The notes under the pieces: model-generated
What the model was told of the DNA's origin: nothing
Seen by the model: only the letters and a program-made list of their open reading frames with translations
Database searches by the model: none
Program-made: the position numbers and the translations under genes
In this document: piece after piece, positions 1 to 11,898 of the stretch
Position numbering within the stretch: the first letter of the stretch is position 1
How the letters are laid out: every line of letters begins with the position of its first letter
From: Ursus arctos
Lineage: Eukaryota > Chordata > Mammalia > Carnivora > Ursidae
Assembly: GCF_023065955.2 (NCBI RefSeq)
Contig: NW_026622997.1
Location: 11,022,001-11,086,000, forward strand
Length of the DNA stretch: 64,000 bases
Direction: 5' to 3'

Positions 1-784
1 GGTAATGGAAACTCAGAAGAGGAAAAAAAATCATTCAGTTGGGGATCAAATCAACAGAAATTAGATTGACCTAGACTGACGCCCCCCAAAAATAGTTTTC
101 CCTCTGGACAAGTGCTGAAATGAGAAACTAGTTGATTTAAAGGACAAACTGCCCTTCAGTTCAGGAAATCAGGAACATTTTCATATATACCCAAACCTTT
201 GCAATATACCCCTGTTAGTCCCATTTCTTAAATAAAAAGACTTCTACTTGTGTTTGTAACCACATAGCATGTTAGCAACCAGATGGTCTTGTGGCTCTGA
301 GTTAGGGCACAGAGCTCAAAATCTGGGACCCACTGAGCTAGTCATATTGCCTTGGCCCCGGGTCCTCTGAGGTTTATTACTGAGTATAAAACAAACATTC
401 CCATGTTTTGACTTCTGGGACTGGCTACTGAAAGGTTTATGTCCCTTAGTCATATGGTTACTCACACCCTTTTAATGACCCAGAGTACAGAGGTCTGCTT
501 GGTCCCCAGAGCCAGGACAGGTGAAGACACAACTCTGCCCATGATTTAATAGTGCAAATTCAGGCACTGGTGACCAGGAACAGACTGGACAGTCCCTAGG
601 ACCCCAGCTATGGCTGTTTCTGGAGTGGACTCTCAGGTGTCTTTGCTGAAGATATTATATCAGGATGCCAGTGAGGAACACACTTGGGCCAGCCATCATA
701 GACAAGCAGCCTGAGTGTCCCACTGCAAGGAAAGAAAGGGCTAATCCTATTAGGCAAAAGGCTGATGAGAGCCACACTTCACTT
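1..784. other. Unique sequence, nothing recognised
   Basis: No gene, repeat family or regulatory site could be recognised on either strand. Open frames here are short and show no domain. It reads as ordinary non-coding mammalian DNA. Confidence 0.5.
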
Positions 785-804
785 GCAATGTCATCCAACA
801 CACT

Positions 805-1075
805 TGTATTCATTCATTCAACAAAATCTTGGGAGGGACTCTATGTGCTAGGCACTGTTACAGGTGTTAAAGACACTAAGATCACAGTCTACAGAGAAAG
901 ACAGAGGCATAAACTGACAATTACAATATGCACATACTGGAGGATTGAAAGAGGTACAGAACTCAAATTGGGAGGAGATTGGAAAAAACATCTCAGAGGA
1001 GAAGATGACCAAACTGTGCTGTGAAACTCAATGCTCTCATAGGAGCAGAGACTTGGGAACCCCAGAGACAGAAGA
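805..1075 (+). repeat. Ancient mammalian interspersed repeat, family unassigned
   Basis: The stretch opens with cattcattcaacaaaatctt, followed by a degenerate version of the common mammalian 'tatgtgccaggcactgttctagg' motif. Related copies in this window lie near 24895-26070 and 46710-47400. A 119-residue open frame (665-1024) runs through it but shows no protein domain and is regarded as fortuitous. I recognise the repeat type but cannot name the family with certainty. Confidence 0.45.
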
Positions 1076-3430
1076 AGTAAAGTTTGCTGCCTATATTTGC
1101 ATAGAGTAGGAAACTAAGCATTTTTCCAGGACTACTAAAGGTACAGCCACACCACTCTTTGGACCTCTAGAACCACAGGATGTATTGGTTGCCGATAATA
1201 GGTTTTATGGTTCAGGATTAGATCATTGCTTTCATGTATGTCCACAAAGAGACAGAGTGAATGTGCATCATGCCTGGCCCACCCTTCACAGCACTTGCAG
1301 GAACTGCATCTTATTACTAGGGAAAAGATAAAAAAAAAAAAAAAAAAAGATGTATAAATTGTGGAAGCTACACTTTAACCTGGTGATCTGGGGTAAGTCA
1401 TTGCTCACCCATGTAAACAGTGCCGCCTTAGTCCATGCTTTCCACTTACCGGATGAAAAGTATTTGGATTCTTTGTTGGCTAAAGAGGATCCTTTTGCTT
1501 GGCTGATCATTTGGGTTTCGGATGGAGTAGGCAGGATCTTCAGATTTTAGAACTTGCATCAGAGTGTCTGCTCAATTCTAAGAAAAGCCCTTCATTTGTC
1601 TGGTTAAATGAGCTGTGCCAGCTGCATATGCCTTATAACTGAACTGAGACAGGCCAAAATGGGCAAGAATTTGGAAGTCATTGAAGAAAAAAATAACTAA
1701 ACTATATATTTTTGAATTATAAAGGTGGGTAAAAGCAAAGATCTGATTTGAGTTTGAGGAGCTTGTAAATTTAGGATTCTATGGGAAGTGGTGAAGAAAT
1801 GAATCTTCCAGCCTAAGTCCTTCCAAATATGCTATCTTATAAAACCAGTAGGGACAGATCAGCTGGAAGAATTATAAAGAGACTATATTCTGAAAGGAGA
1901 GGTTTCACTAGAAACTACAGGGGCGATCTGCCTTTGAGCACTGGTACATGAATGGCTTACACCTAGAAAGGAATCAAAACCCATGAAAGAGCCGAAGAGA
2001 ACCAAGAAGCTATCTGAACGATTTTCCCTCCATTTATTTTTTTCCCCTTCAAACTAACCTGGGAGTTCCCCTTAGTTAATTTCAGAGTCTGGTCCAAATT
2101 CACGGTCACAGACTAGACTGCACCTCCAGTTGTCATTCGTTAAAATATTTTTCTTAAAAGTATCTTTCTTTTAGAAGTCTTCTTGAACAATGACTCTCTT
2201 ACAAAATATGATACTCAGAAAGTAACATCTTTATGACTTTGGTTCCAGTGAAGCAGAAGCCCGAGAATTTTATTTCCCTTAAAAATGAACAAGAGGCACA
2301 AATTAACTGGGAGAGTTAAATCCATGTTTTATTAAACAGAGTTTTCAAAATGTGATTCTGGGCATCCAAAATGCCTGTGTGATGGGCCTCTCCCCAACAC
2401 GAATCCTGCAAAGGAGACAGATGGAAAATCTCCTGGGTTTCAGGAACCTCCATGTTAAGGGGATTTTTTAAAGCTGTGAGGTCCAAATCTGCCCACACAC
2501 TACACATCATCTCCTAAGGGAGCGTCAGAGCCACCAGCAGCCAACAAAACCACCAGACTCTGGGCTCTGGTTGCTCCATAGCATGCAATGCTTTGGTGAG
2601 GTATTTCCTAGACTTAACCTATGCCATTAGCTCCTGGGATGAAGTGTGCCGTGGGAAAATCCCATCTTCACACTATGGGGCGGGGGGAGGATTTTATCTT
2701 TCAAACATACATTTCGGTGTTGTTTTAAAATGCCAAACGAAGAAAACATCAATTATCCAGGGAAATGAACCAGAAGTTGATGTTTCACAGCTTCCAGGAG
2801 GCCAAGCTACTGACGAAAGACAGGTCCATTTTATTTTTTCTCCAGCAACGCAATTACTGTCCTTCTCTTGGTGTCAGGTACTCTTGTCACATCTGACACA
2901 CCAGTTTGATTGCCCAGAGAATGAGCAAAACAATGAGCCCTTAGCACAGGGCTCCCTGAGGCTGCCGGCACCGGGTGCATTGGGTAAACATTCCACTTGG
3001 ACAGTAGAAAATTAATCTTTCAAACAAAAATGCTTTGTTACAATTCCACTCCTACAAATGAGAGAGAAAAGAGAAGGACTCCGAGCCCAATTTCTTCATG
3101 AATGTGCTGAAGAAAGACATTCAATTAGAACAGATATTGTTGGTCTCCTTGTTTACAGGTGCTTTCCAGAACAGGTGGTCAAGAGGTACAGCTCTGGGAC
3201 TATGAGAACATGGGGATGTCAAAACCTGGTTTTGTTTGGTGCTTTTGATACATTTTTTCTGCCTGGGCTGATTGTTACCTGTAGTCATGTTGGAGACAGA
3301 ATAATGACATCAGCCTGGGAAGCCATCTGATGTGCCAATGAGGGTAAGTTGGAGGTATTCAGGAGGAAATCACTTTGGGAAAGTATTCAAACAACCGCAA
3401 TAATCTTTCTACTCTAAAATATTTTCCTAA
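1076..3430. other. Unique sequence with an 18-base poly-A run
   Basis: No gene or repeat family was recognised over about 2.3 kb. A pure A run lies at 1331-1348. An open frame at 2593-3015 (140 codons) starts at TTG rather than ATG, has no recognisable domain and no convincing splice context, so it is not called a gene. Confidence 0.45.
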
Positions 3431-3611
3431 GGGCGCCTGGGTGGCCTAGTCAGGTAAGCATCTGACTCTTGATTTTGGCTCACGCTGAGTATGGAGCCTG
3501 CTTGAGATTTTCTCTCCCTCTCCCTCTGCCCCTCCACCCCCTTGTGTGTGCACTCTCTCAAAATAAAATAAAATAAAATAAAATAAAATAAAATAAAATA
3601 ATAAAATAAAA
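3431..3611 (+). mobile_element. Carnivore tRNA-derived SINE (SINEC type, older subfamily)
   Basis: The head gggcgcctgggtggc is followed by a degenerate tRNA-related body, a CT-rich region and an (AAAAT)n tail (about 3559-3611). The flanks carry an imperfect target-site duplication, attttcctaa (3421-3430) and attttcctta (3612-3621), so this is a retrotransposed copy. Mismatches to younger copies in the window and the imperfect duplication suggest an older insertion. Confidence 0.9.
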
Positions 3612-3621
3612 ATTTTCCTTA

Positions 3622-4305
3622 GCATGGCCCAGAGTAGTGAACTTAGAGTTCTCCCAGTTTAGTCAAAGGGAAAGTCTTTTGAAGTTGCTTGGCAAGGCAG
3701 ACTCGGAACCTCAAAGAATGAGGTAGGCTGTCTGCTAAGGACCCTCTCAAAAGAGTGCTGGTCACTGAAAGTCTGGGTCACCCACAGCTTGCTGGAATCA
3801 TGAGAAAGGAAAGTACTTTCCAACCTCAAGGACTGGAACAGTGTTGGAGGCCAGTTGGTGGTGGTAGTGGGGGGCAGGTGTCTCTGCCAAGAGAAGCATC
3901 CATGGTTACAGCAAAATTAAACAGCAGCAGGAATGAATTGACACTGGGGGTGGGGGCCAGAGAGAGGAGCAGATTACAACAGGGTCTGGCTGTAGGCAGC
4001 TCAGTATGGTGTTGAAAGAGGTGAGTTTCACTCTGTGTTTTTACGGTTGTCACCCAGGTTTTGATGACAGCTTAATGGAAACTGGAATCTGAACTAAAGT
4101 ATCGTACATTGTTCACCTGATAAATAAATTGCATTTATGGGATCCAAAATGAAAAACTGCCCTTCCTCTCTTATCAGATGGAAACAGCCAGACCAAAAGG
4201 ACTAAAGCAACTCCTGATACCAGGGATGGGGTTGAAAAGAAGTCAGTGAGGCTAGGACTGTGTGTGGAAAGGATTAGGATCACATACTAATAAATTAGAT
4301 TTCTG
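3622..4305. other. Unique sequence, nothing recognised
   Basis: G-rich patches occur near 3850-3970. The overlapping open frames on both strands (86 and 75 codons) are mirror shadows of the same composition and show no known domain. Confidence 0.45.
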
Positions 4306-4309
4306 TTAA

Positions 4310-5320
4310 AATAAAGAACTTTAGATGACATCATTAAAAAAGAGAAAAGACAGGTGTCAGTGGGAGAGGATATACCCAACAGATATACCCAACAAAGGAC
4401 TTGTAGACTAGAATATGTTTCAACTCCTACAAAGCAGCAGGAGTAATCAGATTTTAAAATACGAACAAAAGACTTGCAACAACACTTCACAAAACAAAAT
4501 ATCCAAAGGACCAAGAAGCATGTGAAAAGTTACTCAACATCATCACTCGTGACAGAAATGCAAATTAAAACATAATTGAGATACTAGCAAATACCACCCC
4601 TATGCGTGTGCACACACATGTGGGTGCACACGAATGACCAAAATTTAAAAGACCGAAAGCATCAAATATCCACAAGATATTTGTGGAACAACAGAGAACC
4701 CTTCTCCACTGCCAACGGAATTGGAAAATGGTACAACCACTTTGGAAAATTGTTAGCAGTTTTATCTGAAGATGAATATATGCAGCACTGTGATCCAGTA
4801 ATTTCACGGATAGGTGTAAACCCAATAGATGTGAGCCACCAAAAGACATGCAAGATTGTTCAGAGAAGCTTTATTCATTACAATCCCGAACTGGAAACAC
4901 TCTAAATGACCATCAGTGGTCGAATGAATCAATGGTAATATAACCATAGCGTGGAGGACGACAGAGTGACAAAGAAAGAAGTACTGGAAAATAGAACAGA
5001 ATGAGTGAAATATTGTATGGGAATGTTGAAGGAATGAAGCCAGACAAAAGAATTACAACACATGTGTGATTCAATTTATATGAGAAACCAGACAAAATTA
5101 ATCTATGGTGACAGAAGTCAGAATAATGGCCACATTTTAGGGAGAGTTATGGCAGTAAGAGCACACAAAGGAGCCTTCTGAGATGTTGAAAATGTTCTGT
5201 ATCTTGATCTGGGTGGTGGTTATACTGGATGTGTGTATGTGTGAAAATTTATTGAGCTGCACACTTAAGATATATGTGTTTCTCTCTGTGTGTAAGTTGC
5301 ACCCTGATCAGAAAGTTACA
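4310..5320 (+). mobile_element. Old LINE-1 (L1M type) ORF2 3' end and 3'UTR
   Basis: The text follows the canonical end of mammalian L1 ORF2: 'gcatgtgaaaagttactcaac', the 'tggtacaaccactttgg' motif, and 'gatccagtaatttcac'. It continues into an old-type 3'UTR with 'gggtggtggttatactggat' and 'gagctgcacacttaagat'. A small tandem duplication of agatatacccaac lies at about 4370-4395. The reading frame is broken by many stops, so only a relic remains. Confidence 0.85.
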
Positions 5321-5394
5321 AAGTAGTGCAACACTGCTTCTTCTTCTCCAGGTCCTTTTCAGGAATCCAGCTCTGCATTTACCATGTTATGGAG

Positions 5395-5545
5395 GAATTA
5401 TTTGCCTTCGCTATTATTTTTATGTTACTTGCATGTGGGCACCATGTCTTATTCATCCGTATTTCTCCAGTGTCAAGCACAGTGCTTGCTCTAGAAAAAT
5501 TTCTCAATAAATATGTGTTAAACTATTCCTAAAACAGTCTAATCC
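5395..5545 (+). mobile_element. L2 LINE 3' end
   Basis: Matches the L2 tail pattern: 'caccatgtcttattcatc', then 'agcacagtgcttgctctag', then 'ctcaataaatatgtgttaaa'. Diverged as expected for an ancient element. Boundaries are approximate. Confidence 0.7.
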
Positions 5546-5729
5546 CATGTCATTTAGACTTTCAATCATGCATATTGTTCACCTCCCATCTTACACTTTA
5601 GTTGTAAAGGTAAAAATGGGAGCAAATACTTCCCACTTGTCAAGGCTTCAGATGATGAAAATACGTTGAATTCTCCCACCTGGGGTGGCCCTGTTTAAAC
5701 CAGATTCTCAAGATTGAGGAGCATACACC

Positions 5730-5865
5730 CAAGTGCAGAACTTATTAAATATGCAGATCCCTGGCTCTGTCCTCGGAGAGTCTGGTCCACAAGGTTAGGA
5801 AAGGAACTTGGGTCTATACTTCTAACAAGCTCTCCAGAAAGTTCTGATGGTGCACACTGGGACAA
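5730..5865 (+). mobile_element. MER5A-like hAT-Charlie DNA transposon relic
   Basis: The segment holds 'cttattaaatatgcagatcc', 'gagtctggtccacaaggtta' and 'ttctaacaagctctccag', which parallel the order of motifs in the non-autonomous MER5A element. It encodes nothing. Assignment rests on remembered consensus. Confidence 0.6.
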
Positions 5866-5900
5866 AAACAGGCTTGGACACACAAAACGTCTGGCTTTGT

Positions 5901-5967
5901 AGAGATTATAGGAATATTACTGAATAACGTGACAGAGATTATAGAAATACTAACTGAATAACATGAC
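5901..5967 (+). repeat. Two-copy tandem duplication of about 33 bp
   Basis: Unit one (5901-5933) and unit two (5934-5967) both begin agagattata and end with a 'gaataac(g/a)tgac' pattern. They differ by a few substitutions and one base of length. This is a direct tandem duplication outside any recognised element. Confidence 0.85.
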
Positions 5968-6504
5968 ATGCTCCCTCACCTAAGAGAAGACCACCACAAT
6001 TTTAGATTCCCTCCCCCTCAGAGTGTGGGGGTCTCTCGTGAGTCTTTCAAGAGTGGAATTTTCTGAACACACCTAGACTCCACCTCTCTTTGGAAACCGG
6101 GAGGGATGCACCATCTCTAATTCAGCTAAGGAAGCAGCTGTTATGGCTGGAGGATCACATCTGAGGTAATGTGTTACTGCACGTTGCAAAAAGAAGGCAG
6201 TTCTCTGAGGTTCGATGAGAGGTTTTTCTTTCTGAAAAAATGATATTCAGGGAAATTTTCTGCCAATTTTATTTTTTTCAAGACAGAGGTCTTAGGTCCA
6301 TGACACAGACTGACAAGAAGCTGAAAACTCCAAATCAAGACTGGCACCTTGTCCCCAGTTTCCATCACTAAGTTGAAAGTGGGCTGTCAGATTCAACGTT
6401 TTCCTTATGTTGAATTATTTTATCAAGTAAATGGTGTTCTTTGGAGAAAATATATAAAAACAAGGGAGATCCACAAGTTTCATAGTTAAGTTTCTCTTCT
6501 CCTA
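5968..6504. other. Unique sequence, nothing recognised
   Basis: No gene or repeat recognised. The short frames show no domain. Confidence 0.45.
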
Positions 6505-6700
6505 GTACTGACATACATGTATATTACATATACATTTATATACTTTGTATGTAGGCATATTATATATACTTATATGTTTGTGTATATATACATATGATAT
6601 GTACTTTGTATGTCTATGTATATACATATATATGTGTGTGTATATGTAGAGATGGAGAAAGAGAGAGAGAGAGATTGAGAGAGAAAAGGAGAGAGAGAAC
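6505..6700. repeat. Low-complexity AT/GT block followed by a GA-rich block
   Basis: Alternating tatata, tatgtgtgtg and catatg-type sequence (6505-6645) runs directly into gagaaagagagagagagag (about 6650-6700). Open frames across it encode hydrophobic or Arg/Glu low-complexity peptides that merely reflect the repeats. Confidence 0.85.
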
Positions 6701-7904
6701 ATTACCAAATCCTGCAGGCTGGGGCTTATGCTTTACCATAACTACTACTCCCTGGAGAAACCACTCAGAATCTAGGCACGCCTGTAATATATCTGAGTTA
6801 ATGTATCTGTAATGCAAAGCCAACAAACCAAATACAAATAGATAAATAAATATACAGATAAATAAATATATAGACAAACCATGTGCAAACACATGAATGT
6901 GTATCACAAGCAAGTACACGGACATCCAGGAAAATTTAGTTTCTCTGACTGGAATATAACAAATAGCTTTTTAGTTTTGCTTTGTCATCTATTTCTTCCT
7001 AATGCAGACAAGGAAAATAGTCTTGAAAAGCAGCTGTGAATGGATAGTGACAAGTGGTTTCCTGTGGTCTAAGAACAAGCCAGCAATTACTGCCTGTTAC
7101 GTTCTTTTAAATTCCAGAGGCAAAGGAAGTTCGATAATGTTGTATTGGCTTCATGGTTATTGAACGAAGAGGAGGAATCTTGAGATAAAACAGGGTTGTT
7201 GTTTTTTTCTTTCTTTTTAGAATGAAGTTATAAATATTTTCTCCACAGATACTACAAAATATCAAGGGATCCCTGAGCTTCAACATGGCTCCCTATATCT
7301 CTTTGGACAATAGAAATGGTAGATCTAGGGGCAAATGTGAACTTTCCCCAAAGAAGTCTAATAATACTGGTTCCCTAGGAACTCTTGGGCTAGTCCTTAA
7401 TGTCTCAAGGCCTTTACTCCTGCATTGAGAGCCTTCTCAAAATGCTTTCTGGTCTGCTGACTCTGATTTCATAATGGTGGGACAGAACCCAGGGACTACA
7501 ATGTACTCTTGGGGAAGAAAGAGCTGGAATCCCAGAAAGTAAAATTTAGATAGGAGAGCTTATTGTCTGTGGGCTCAGGCTTCTGAATCGTCTCTTCTCT
7601 TCCTTCCATGTCCGATATTGTAATTACTGGGTAAAGCAGAGGTGTGTTCTATCTTTGGGATTCAAGGAGAGCAGAGAGGAGCAGAGGGAGTTGAGAAAAG
7701 GCTTGAGGGAGAAAGTGAAAGCCGAAGGAAAGCCACAGAAGATGGGGGAGCGGGAGTGAGCACCCATAGACGGTTCTTCCAGCTCGAATTCTGGAATGGG
7801 CAAAACGTCTTCGCTCAGGAATATACATGCTGGCATCTCCTCAGAGAGACCACCCTGTCTAAAGGAGTGCACCTCCCCAGTCAGGGCCTTCCAGTCTGCA
7901 CCTT
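6701..7904. other. Unique sequence with a small AAAT-type repeat
   Basis: At about 6836-6880 two imperfect copies of gataaataaatata occur. The rest is not recognised. The open frames at 7624-8013 on both strands overlap each other and the L2 that follows and are not considered genes. Confidence 0.45.
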
Positions 7905-8115
7905 GAGAACTCCATTTTCTTCTTCATGGCATTTATCACTGCCTGAAATTGTATCGTATATTTATTTCTTGTTTATGTATATTCCTTGTTCCTGTCTCCC
8001 TCATTATCTATGAGGTAGGACCTGCATCTCATTGACTGGTCACTCCCCAAAGGCCGGGGAACAGTAACTGGCACATAGCAGGTGCTCAGTAAATACTAGT
8101 TAAGCTAATGAATGA
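7905..8115 (+). mobile_element. L2 LINE 3' end
   Basis: Clear L2 tail: 'tggcatttatcactgcctga', 'tgtatcgtatatttatttct', 'ggtaggacctgcatctcatt', 'actggcacatagcaggtgct' and finally 'cagtaaatactagtt...aatgaatga'. Well preserved for its age. Confidence 0.85.
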
Positions 8116-8159
8116 GGCCGATAGATGAATGGGTGGCGTCAGACTTCTGTAGGCCCCTG

Positions 8160-8665
8160 TGTCTCTACGGAGTTACCCTAGGCAGCACCTACCTGGAGCT
8201 CCGAGCCTGAGAGCTAGGATGAACAATAGATCTGGTTTGCCTGGGACCGTGGGGGTCCTAGAGATGGGATACCTTCCGTGCTAAGGCTGAGAAAGTCCTG
8301 GGCAAAACTGAACAAGTTGTTCACTCTCCCTAGACACTTCTGAAGGTCTTTGATAGCTTACATGAAAAGAGAGTGGGGTCAAAGTATGTATTATGCTTTC
8401 AGGGTCCCTCAGTCTGGCTTATCCTATGACTGAAAGTCTTGGCTCCTCTCAGGTCTTCCCATGGGGTTTTAGGTAACGGCTCTATGTCTCTGGGGTCTTG
8501 GGAGGCAACAGCTCAGCTGCTACTAAGCCTGAATGTCTACACCATCCCTTGGGGTTCTTCTCTACTCTCCACACCTTAATAAATAGTCCATTTCCAAATA
8601 AACCTTCCTGGAATCATTTAAAGTTGAGTGAGCCGCTGTTTCCTATGGGGACCCTGACTGACAGG
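8160..8665 (+). mobile_element. Possible ancient LTR relic
   Basis: The 3' part has two AATAAA signals (near 8578 and 8598) and ends 'ggggaccctgactgaca', a form I associate with old mammalian LTR 3' ends. The 5' limit is not visible and the family is not known, so this is a tentative call. Confidence 0.3.
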
Positions 8666-8719
8666 AGGAAAAAATGGTTACCTTAGAAATAAGCGTCCTG
8701 AGAAATCATTAATATGCAA

Positions 8720-8815
8720 AGGTACTTAACCTTCTAAGCCTCTGGGTTCCCCATCTGTGAATCTGTGGGCACCTCACAGGGTGGTTAAAAGCAGTAACTA
8801 AGAAATCTGCTAAAA
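8720..8815 (+). mobile_element. MIR SINE fragment
   Basis: Follows the MIR core and 3' part: 'acttaaccttctaagcctct', 'ccccatctgtgaatctgtgg', 'gcacctcacagggtggtta'. Short and diverged. Confidence 0.6.
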
Positions 8816-9611
8816 GCTGTTCGTTAGCATATCAGAAGCACTGGGCACTCTCTTGTAGCCACCATTAACTACCTATTGTTCTACCTTTGTTCTTCTTCAC
8901 ACCAGAGCAACCAGGGAAGGATCAGGCTTGCCCTGGGTTTGAGAAGGGCCCCAGAATTTCACCTCTCCAAAGGGCATGAAATAATAGCCAGAAATACTCT
9001 AGATTTAAAAATTCAAGCATGCATATTGCTGTTCTCTTAATATGGTTACTTCAGGGCCTTGAGTGACACCCTTTATGTTCCATACGTTTTGAGATTTCAT
9101 GGTAAGTCTGATGTTTGTTTTGGGGGACAGTTAGAGGTGGAGACTTTATAAATTTGCAGGAAACCCATGAACCCACACCCCCTCCAACCAGGCCAGACTG
9201 CTGACTGAAGCAAGAAATCAATAGGCCACAAAATGAAACCATTTTGAACTCCCCATTTCCGATTTAATGATACTGTGAGCGGTCTGCAGACCTTAGGTGA
9301 ACACGGGCCATTGAGAATGTCCCTGGGGCGTAGATAAGCATGGAGTCTGAACAGAAACAACTAAAAAGATTTTTTTTTTCATTATAAGAAATAAAGTAAG
9401 TACAAGCAAGAATGTGAAAATTCCATGATGAAATATGACAATTTAGGAAAGACAGAGGGGTGGACAGAGCACTCATCTTATTCCAAAGTGAATGAAAATA
9501 CACACGTACATGCACAAAATGCTTTACACGTAACTAACAAAAATGGGAACAGAGAAGGAATATATGGGGAAATAATGAACACTGAAGTTCACAAGAGCAA
9601 GACCCAAATTA
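8816..9611. other. Unique sequence, nothing recognised
   Basis: Several short overlapping minus-strand frames lie at 9051-9515 with no domain. A T run sits at about 9371-9379. Confidence 0.4.
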
Positions 9612-9839
9612 AATCATGTTGTAGTGTGTTAGATAATGTCCCCTGCAAAATCCACGTCCACTTGAAACCTCAGAATGTGTCCTTATTTGGAAATAGGGTC
9701 TTTGTGGATGTAATGAGAGAAGGGTCTCAAGATGAAGTCTTCCTGGATTTAGGGTGAGCCCTAAATCCAATTACTGGTGTCCTTTTAAGAGAAAGGAGAG
9801 GGGGATTTGGACATAAAGAGACTCACATGGACATGTCGA
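9612..9839 (+). mobile_element. MLT1-type MaLR LTR, 5' half
   Basis: Reads in MLT1 order: 'cctcagaatgtgtccttatt', 'aatagggtctttgtggatgt', 'ggtgagccctaaatccaatt', 'actggtgtccttttaagaga'. It stops abruptly at 9839, where an ERV LTR is inserted, and resumes at 10482. This is an ancient ERVL-MaLR solo LTR serving as the target of a later insertion. Confidence 0.8.
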
Positions 9840-10477
9840 TGAGGTTGTGGGATACAGGTGAGGTTTGGTGGAGTGGAGTCCGGAGCCAACAACCAAGAAA
9901 GAATTCTTGAGACGTCTTTGGTGCAAAATGCTGCTTTATGAAAGCACAGGGACAGGACCTGTGGGCAGAAAGAGCTGCTGCCCCGGGTTGTGAGGGGTGG
10001 CTGATTATATACCATGGGGTTGGGGGAGGTAAGGAAAAAGGGAGGTTGAGAAAGTACTTTCATATGTTAAAGAAGATTCACAGGATACCGGAGGCCCTGC
10101 TATTGCCAGGTTAAGGTTGTTCACCCTTCTAGTTAAGGCATTAACATGAAGATCGTCAGGAACTACCTAGACGAATATTACACTCTGCCCACTTCCAGTA
10201 TCTATGGGCTGCAGGTTACAAAGACATTCAATTGTATTTACATTTCCTTCCGGAAGCTAGGTTATTGATAGAAATACTTCATTCTTGTAAACTGCTAAGA
10301 CATTTGCAAACTGAGGGAGACTCAAGTCTTGCAGGATTGTGGTATCTATAAGGTTAACTATTTCTTTGTCTTTTAGGGCAGCCAGGAGTGCCTGAGGAAT
10401 GTCACGTACATCCCATGGGGGCGGGGGGGCGGGGTGTCAGTTTCTGCTTTGTCCTCAGCTTGCCTTCTCTTCCCTCA
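9840..10477 (-). mobile_element. Solo LTR of an ERV1 (gammaretrovirus-like) endogenous retrovirus
   Basis: Boundaries are visible in the sequence. A 4-bp TCGA duplication flanks the element (9836-9839 and 10478-10481), and the termini form the inverted repeat TGAGG...CCTCA. The element runs antisense. On the minus strand it shows a TATATAA box at about 10010-10004, a degenerate CATAAA poly-A signal at 9940-9935, and a U5 region with the gammaretroviral-type motif 'gtctcaagaattctttcttg'. U3 is then about 465 bp and R plus U5 about 165 bp. No gag, pol or env adjoins it, so it is a recombinant solo LTR. The 4-bp duplication suits class I retroviruses. Confidence 0.85.
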
Positions 10478-10481
10478 TCGA

Positions 10482-10715
10482 TGTGGCCCCATGAAGGTGG
10501 AGGCAAAGTTTGGAGAGACGCTTCCCCAAGACAAGGACCATCCGGAGTTCCAAGGAGTTGGAGGAGGCAAGGAAGGAGTCTCCGATAGAGCCATTGAAGG
10601 AAACATGGCCCTGCCGACATCTTCCTCTCAGATTTCCAACCTCCAGAATGGAGATGGAACAAAGTTCCATTGTTTGAAGCCACTCGGTGTGTAATAATAT
10701 GTTACAGCAGCTCTA
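10482..10715 (+). mobile_element. MLT1-type MaLR LTR, 3' half
   Basis: Continues the MLT1 LTR interrupted at 9839: 'gaggcaaggaaggagtctcc', 'ggaaacatggccctgccgac', 'cagatttccaacctccagaa', 'ttgtttgaagccactcggtg', and 'gttacagcagctctaag' at the end. Open frames of 66-93 codons on both strands are shadows of this non-coding LTR. Confidence 0.8.
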
Positions 10716-11898
10716 AGAACAAGTGCACACGTCAAAGTTGTTGACATAGTTGAAAATAGTTTATACAGCAGGAGCTCAACAAATATGGTTGCTGAAACAA
10801 GTCATTGGGCTGAATCTGCCGCACCGTAAAACCACGGAGGTACCACCACGCTTACATCGTGGCCTTGTCTCAGAGTGAAGACCCAGCACTTCACGCTTCC
10901 TGTTTTAAATTTTGCAACCCGTGCACATGTAGAATGAGCACAAGGTTCAGAATATGGAACTAGCAGACTGAGATTGACATACCTGCTAACCAAACCTGGC
11001 ATTCCATTTCCAAACCACTCATTCCAGTGAAAGTCACTGACTAATTACACCCAACAGGAGACCGGTATCCAGCACTGCAGGGATGTTTATATCACCTGCA
11101 TCTGTCTCAAGCAGGGCCCTATTAAGATAATACTATGCCTCATCTTTGCAGGGGAATAGTACAGTCTCAGGCCTCAGTCATCCATCCATCCAGGGCAGAA
11201 TCCTAGCATAAGAGCCCTTGGCTGGGAATATTTTTAGTCTCAGTGTATTTCACGTGGCCCTACTGATGATTCTTGTCTCCCTTTCACTACCCACTTCTTT
11301 CCCTGCTGATGAAGCTGTGGCTTCCAAGTCCACTTTGTTTTCCCTTCTTATGTTCTTAAGTTGCTCTATTTCTTTCATCACCGCAATTCTGATTTGACTC
11401 CAAGTTGGCCACACTTGTGGTTGATTACTGTGCTGGTATTTTCCATTTTCCTCTCCCCATCACTCTCTGCTCTTCTCTGGGTCCCAAGGCATCAGCCTCA
11501 ATGGCTTGCATCAGCCAGGCCCCCTTGTCCTAGCTTCTGGTTAAGTAGGGGAGGTACTGCCAGGAAACGGGAGGGTGGGAGGAGAGACAGGTCAGATCAG
11601 GGTTTTGATTCCCCTCTGATCACCCTCCATGTCAGGCCTATGTCTCTGAAGCCACAGCTCCTGCTGGAGCCCCTCTTGCAAGACTAGAGATCTGCTGGTC
11701 CTTCAGGCCTGGGGCTGCAGACTGCTTTCTGCTGGTCCTAGTACCTGAGTGCCAACCTTTCCCTGTGGCTCCCTCAACTCTGTCCCCACATCTATAAACA
11801 GCACCTCCAGTAAACTCTTTCCACTTATGCCTCTGATATGGTTATCAATATTAATCTTGATTTGCACATTTAATACTTGGCCTAGCTGCAAGTGTTAA
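10716..11898. other. Unique sequence, nothing recognised
   Basis: The 108-codon frame at 11361-11687 is Leu/Ser/Pro-rich without a domain. The segment at about 11400-11880 has an LTR-like flavour but I cannot place it. Confidence 0.4.

Noticed and set aside
665..1024. 119-codon open frame with ATG
   Set aside because: It runs through a recognisable ancient interspersed repeat and shows no domain or biased composition of a protein.
2593..3015. 140-codon plus-strand frame
   Set aside because: It begins at TTG, has no domain and no splice or promoter context; chance in a stop-poor stretch.
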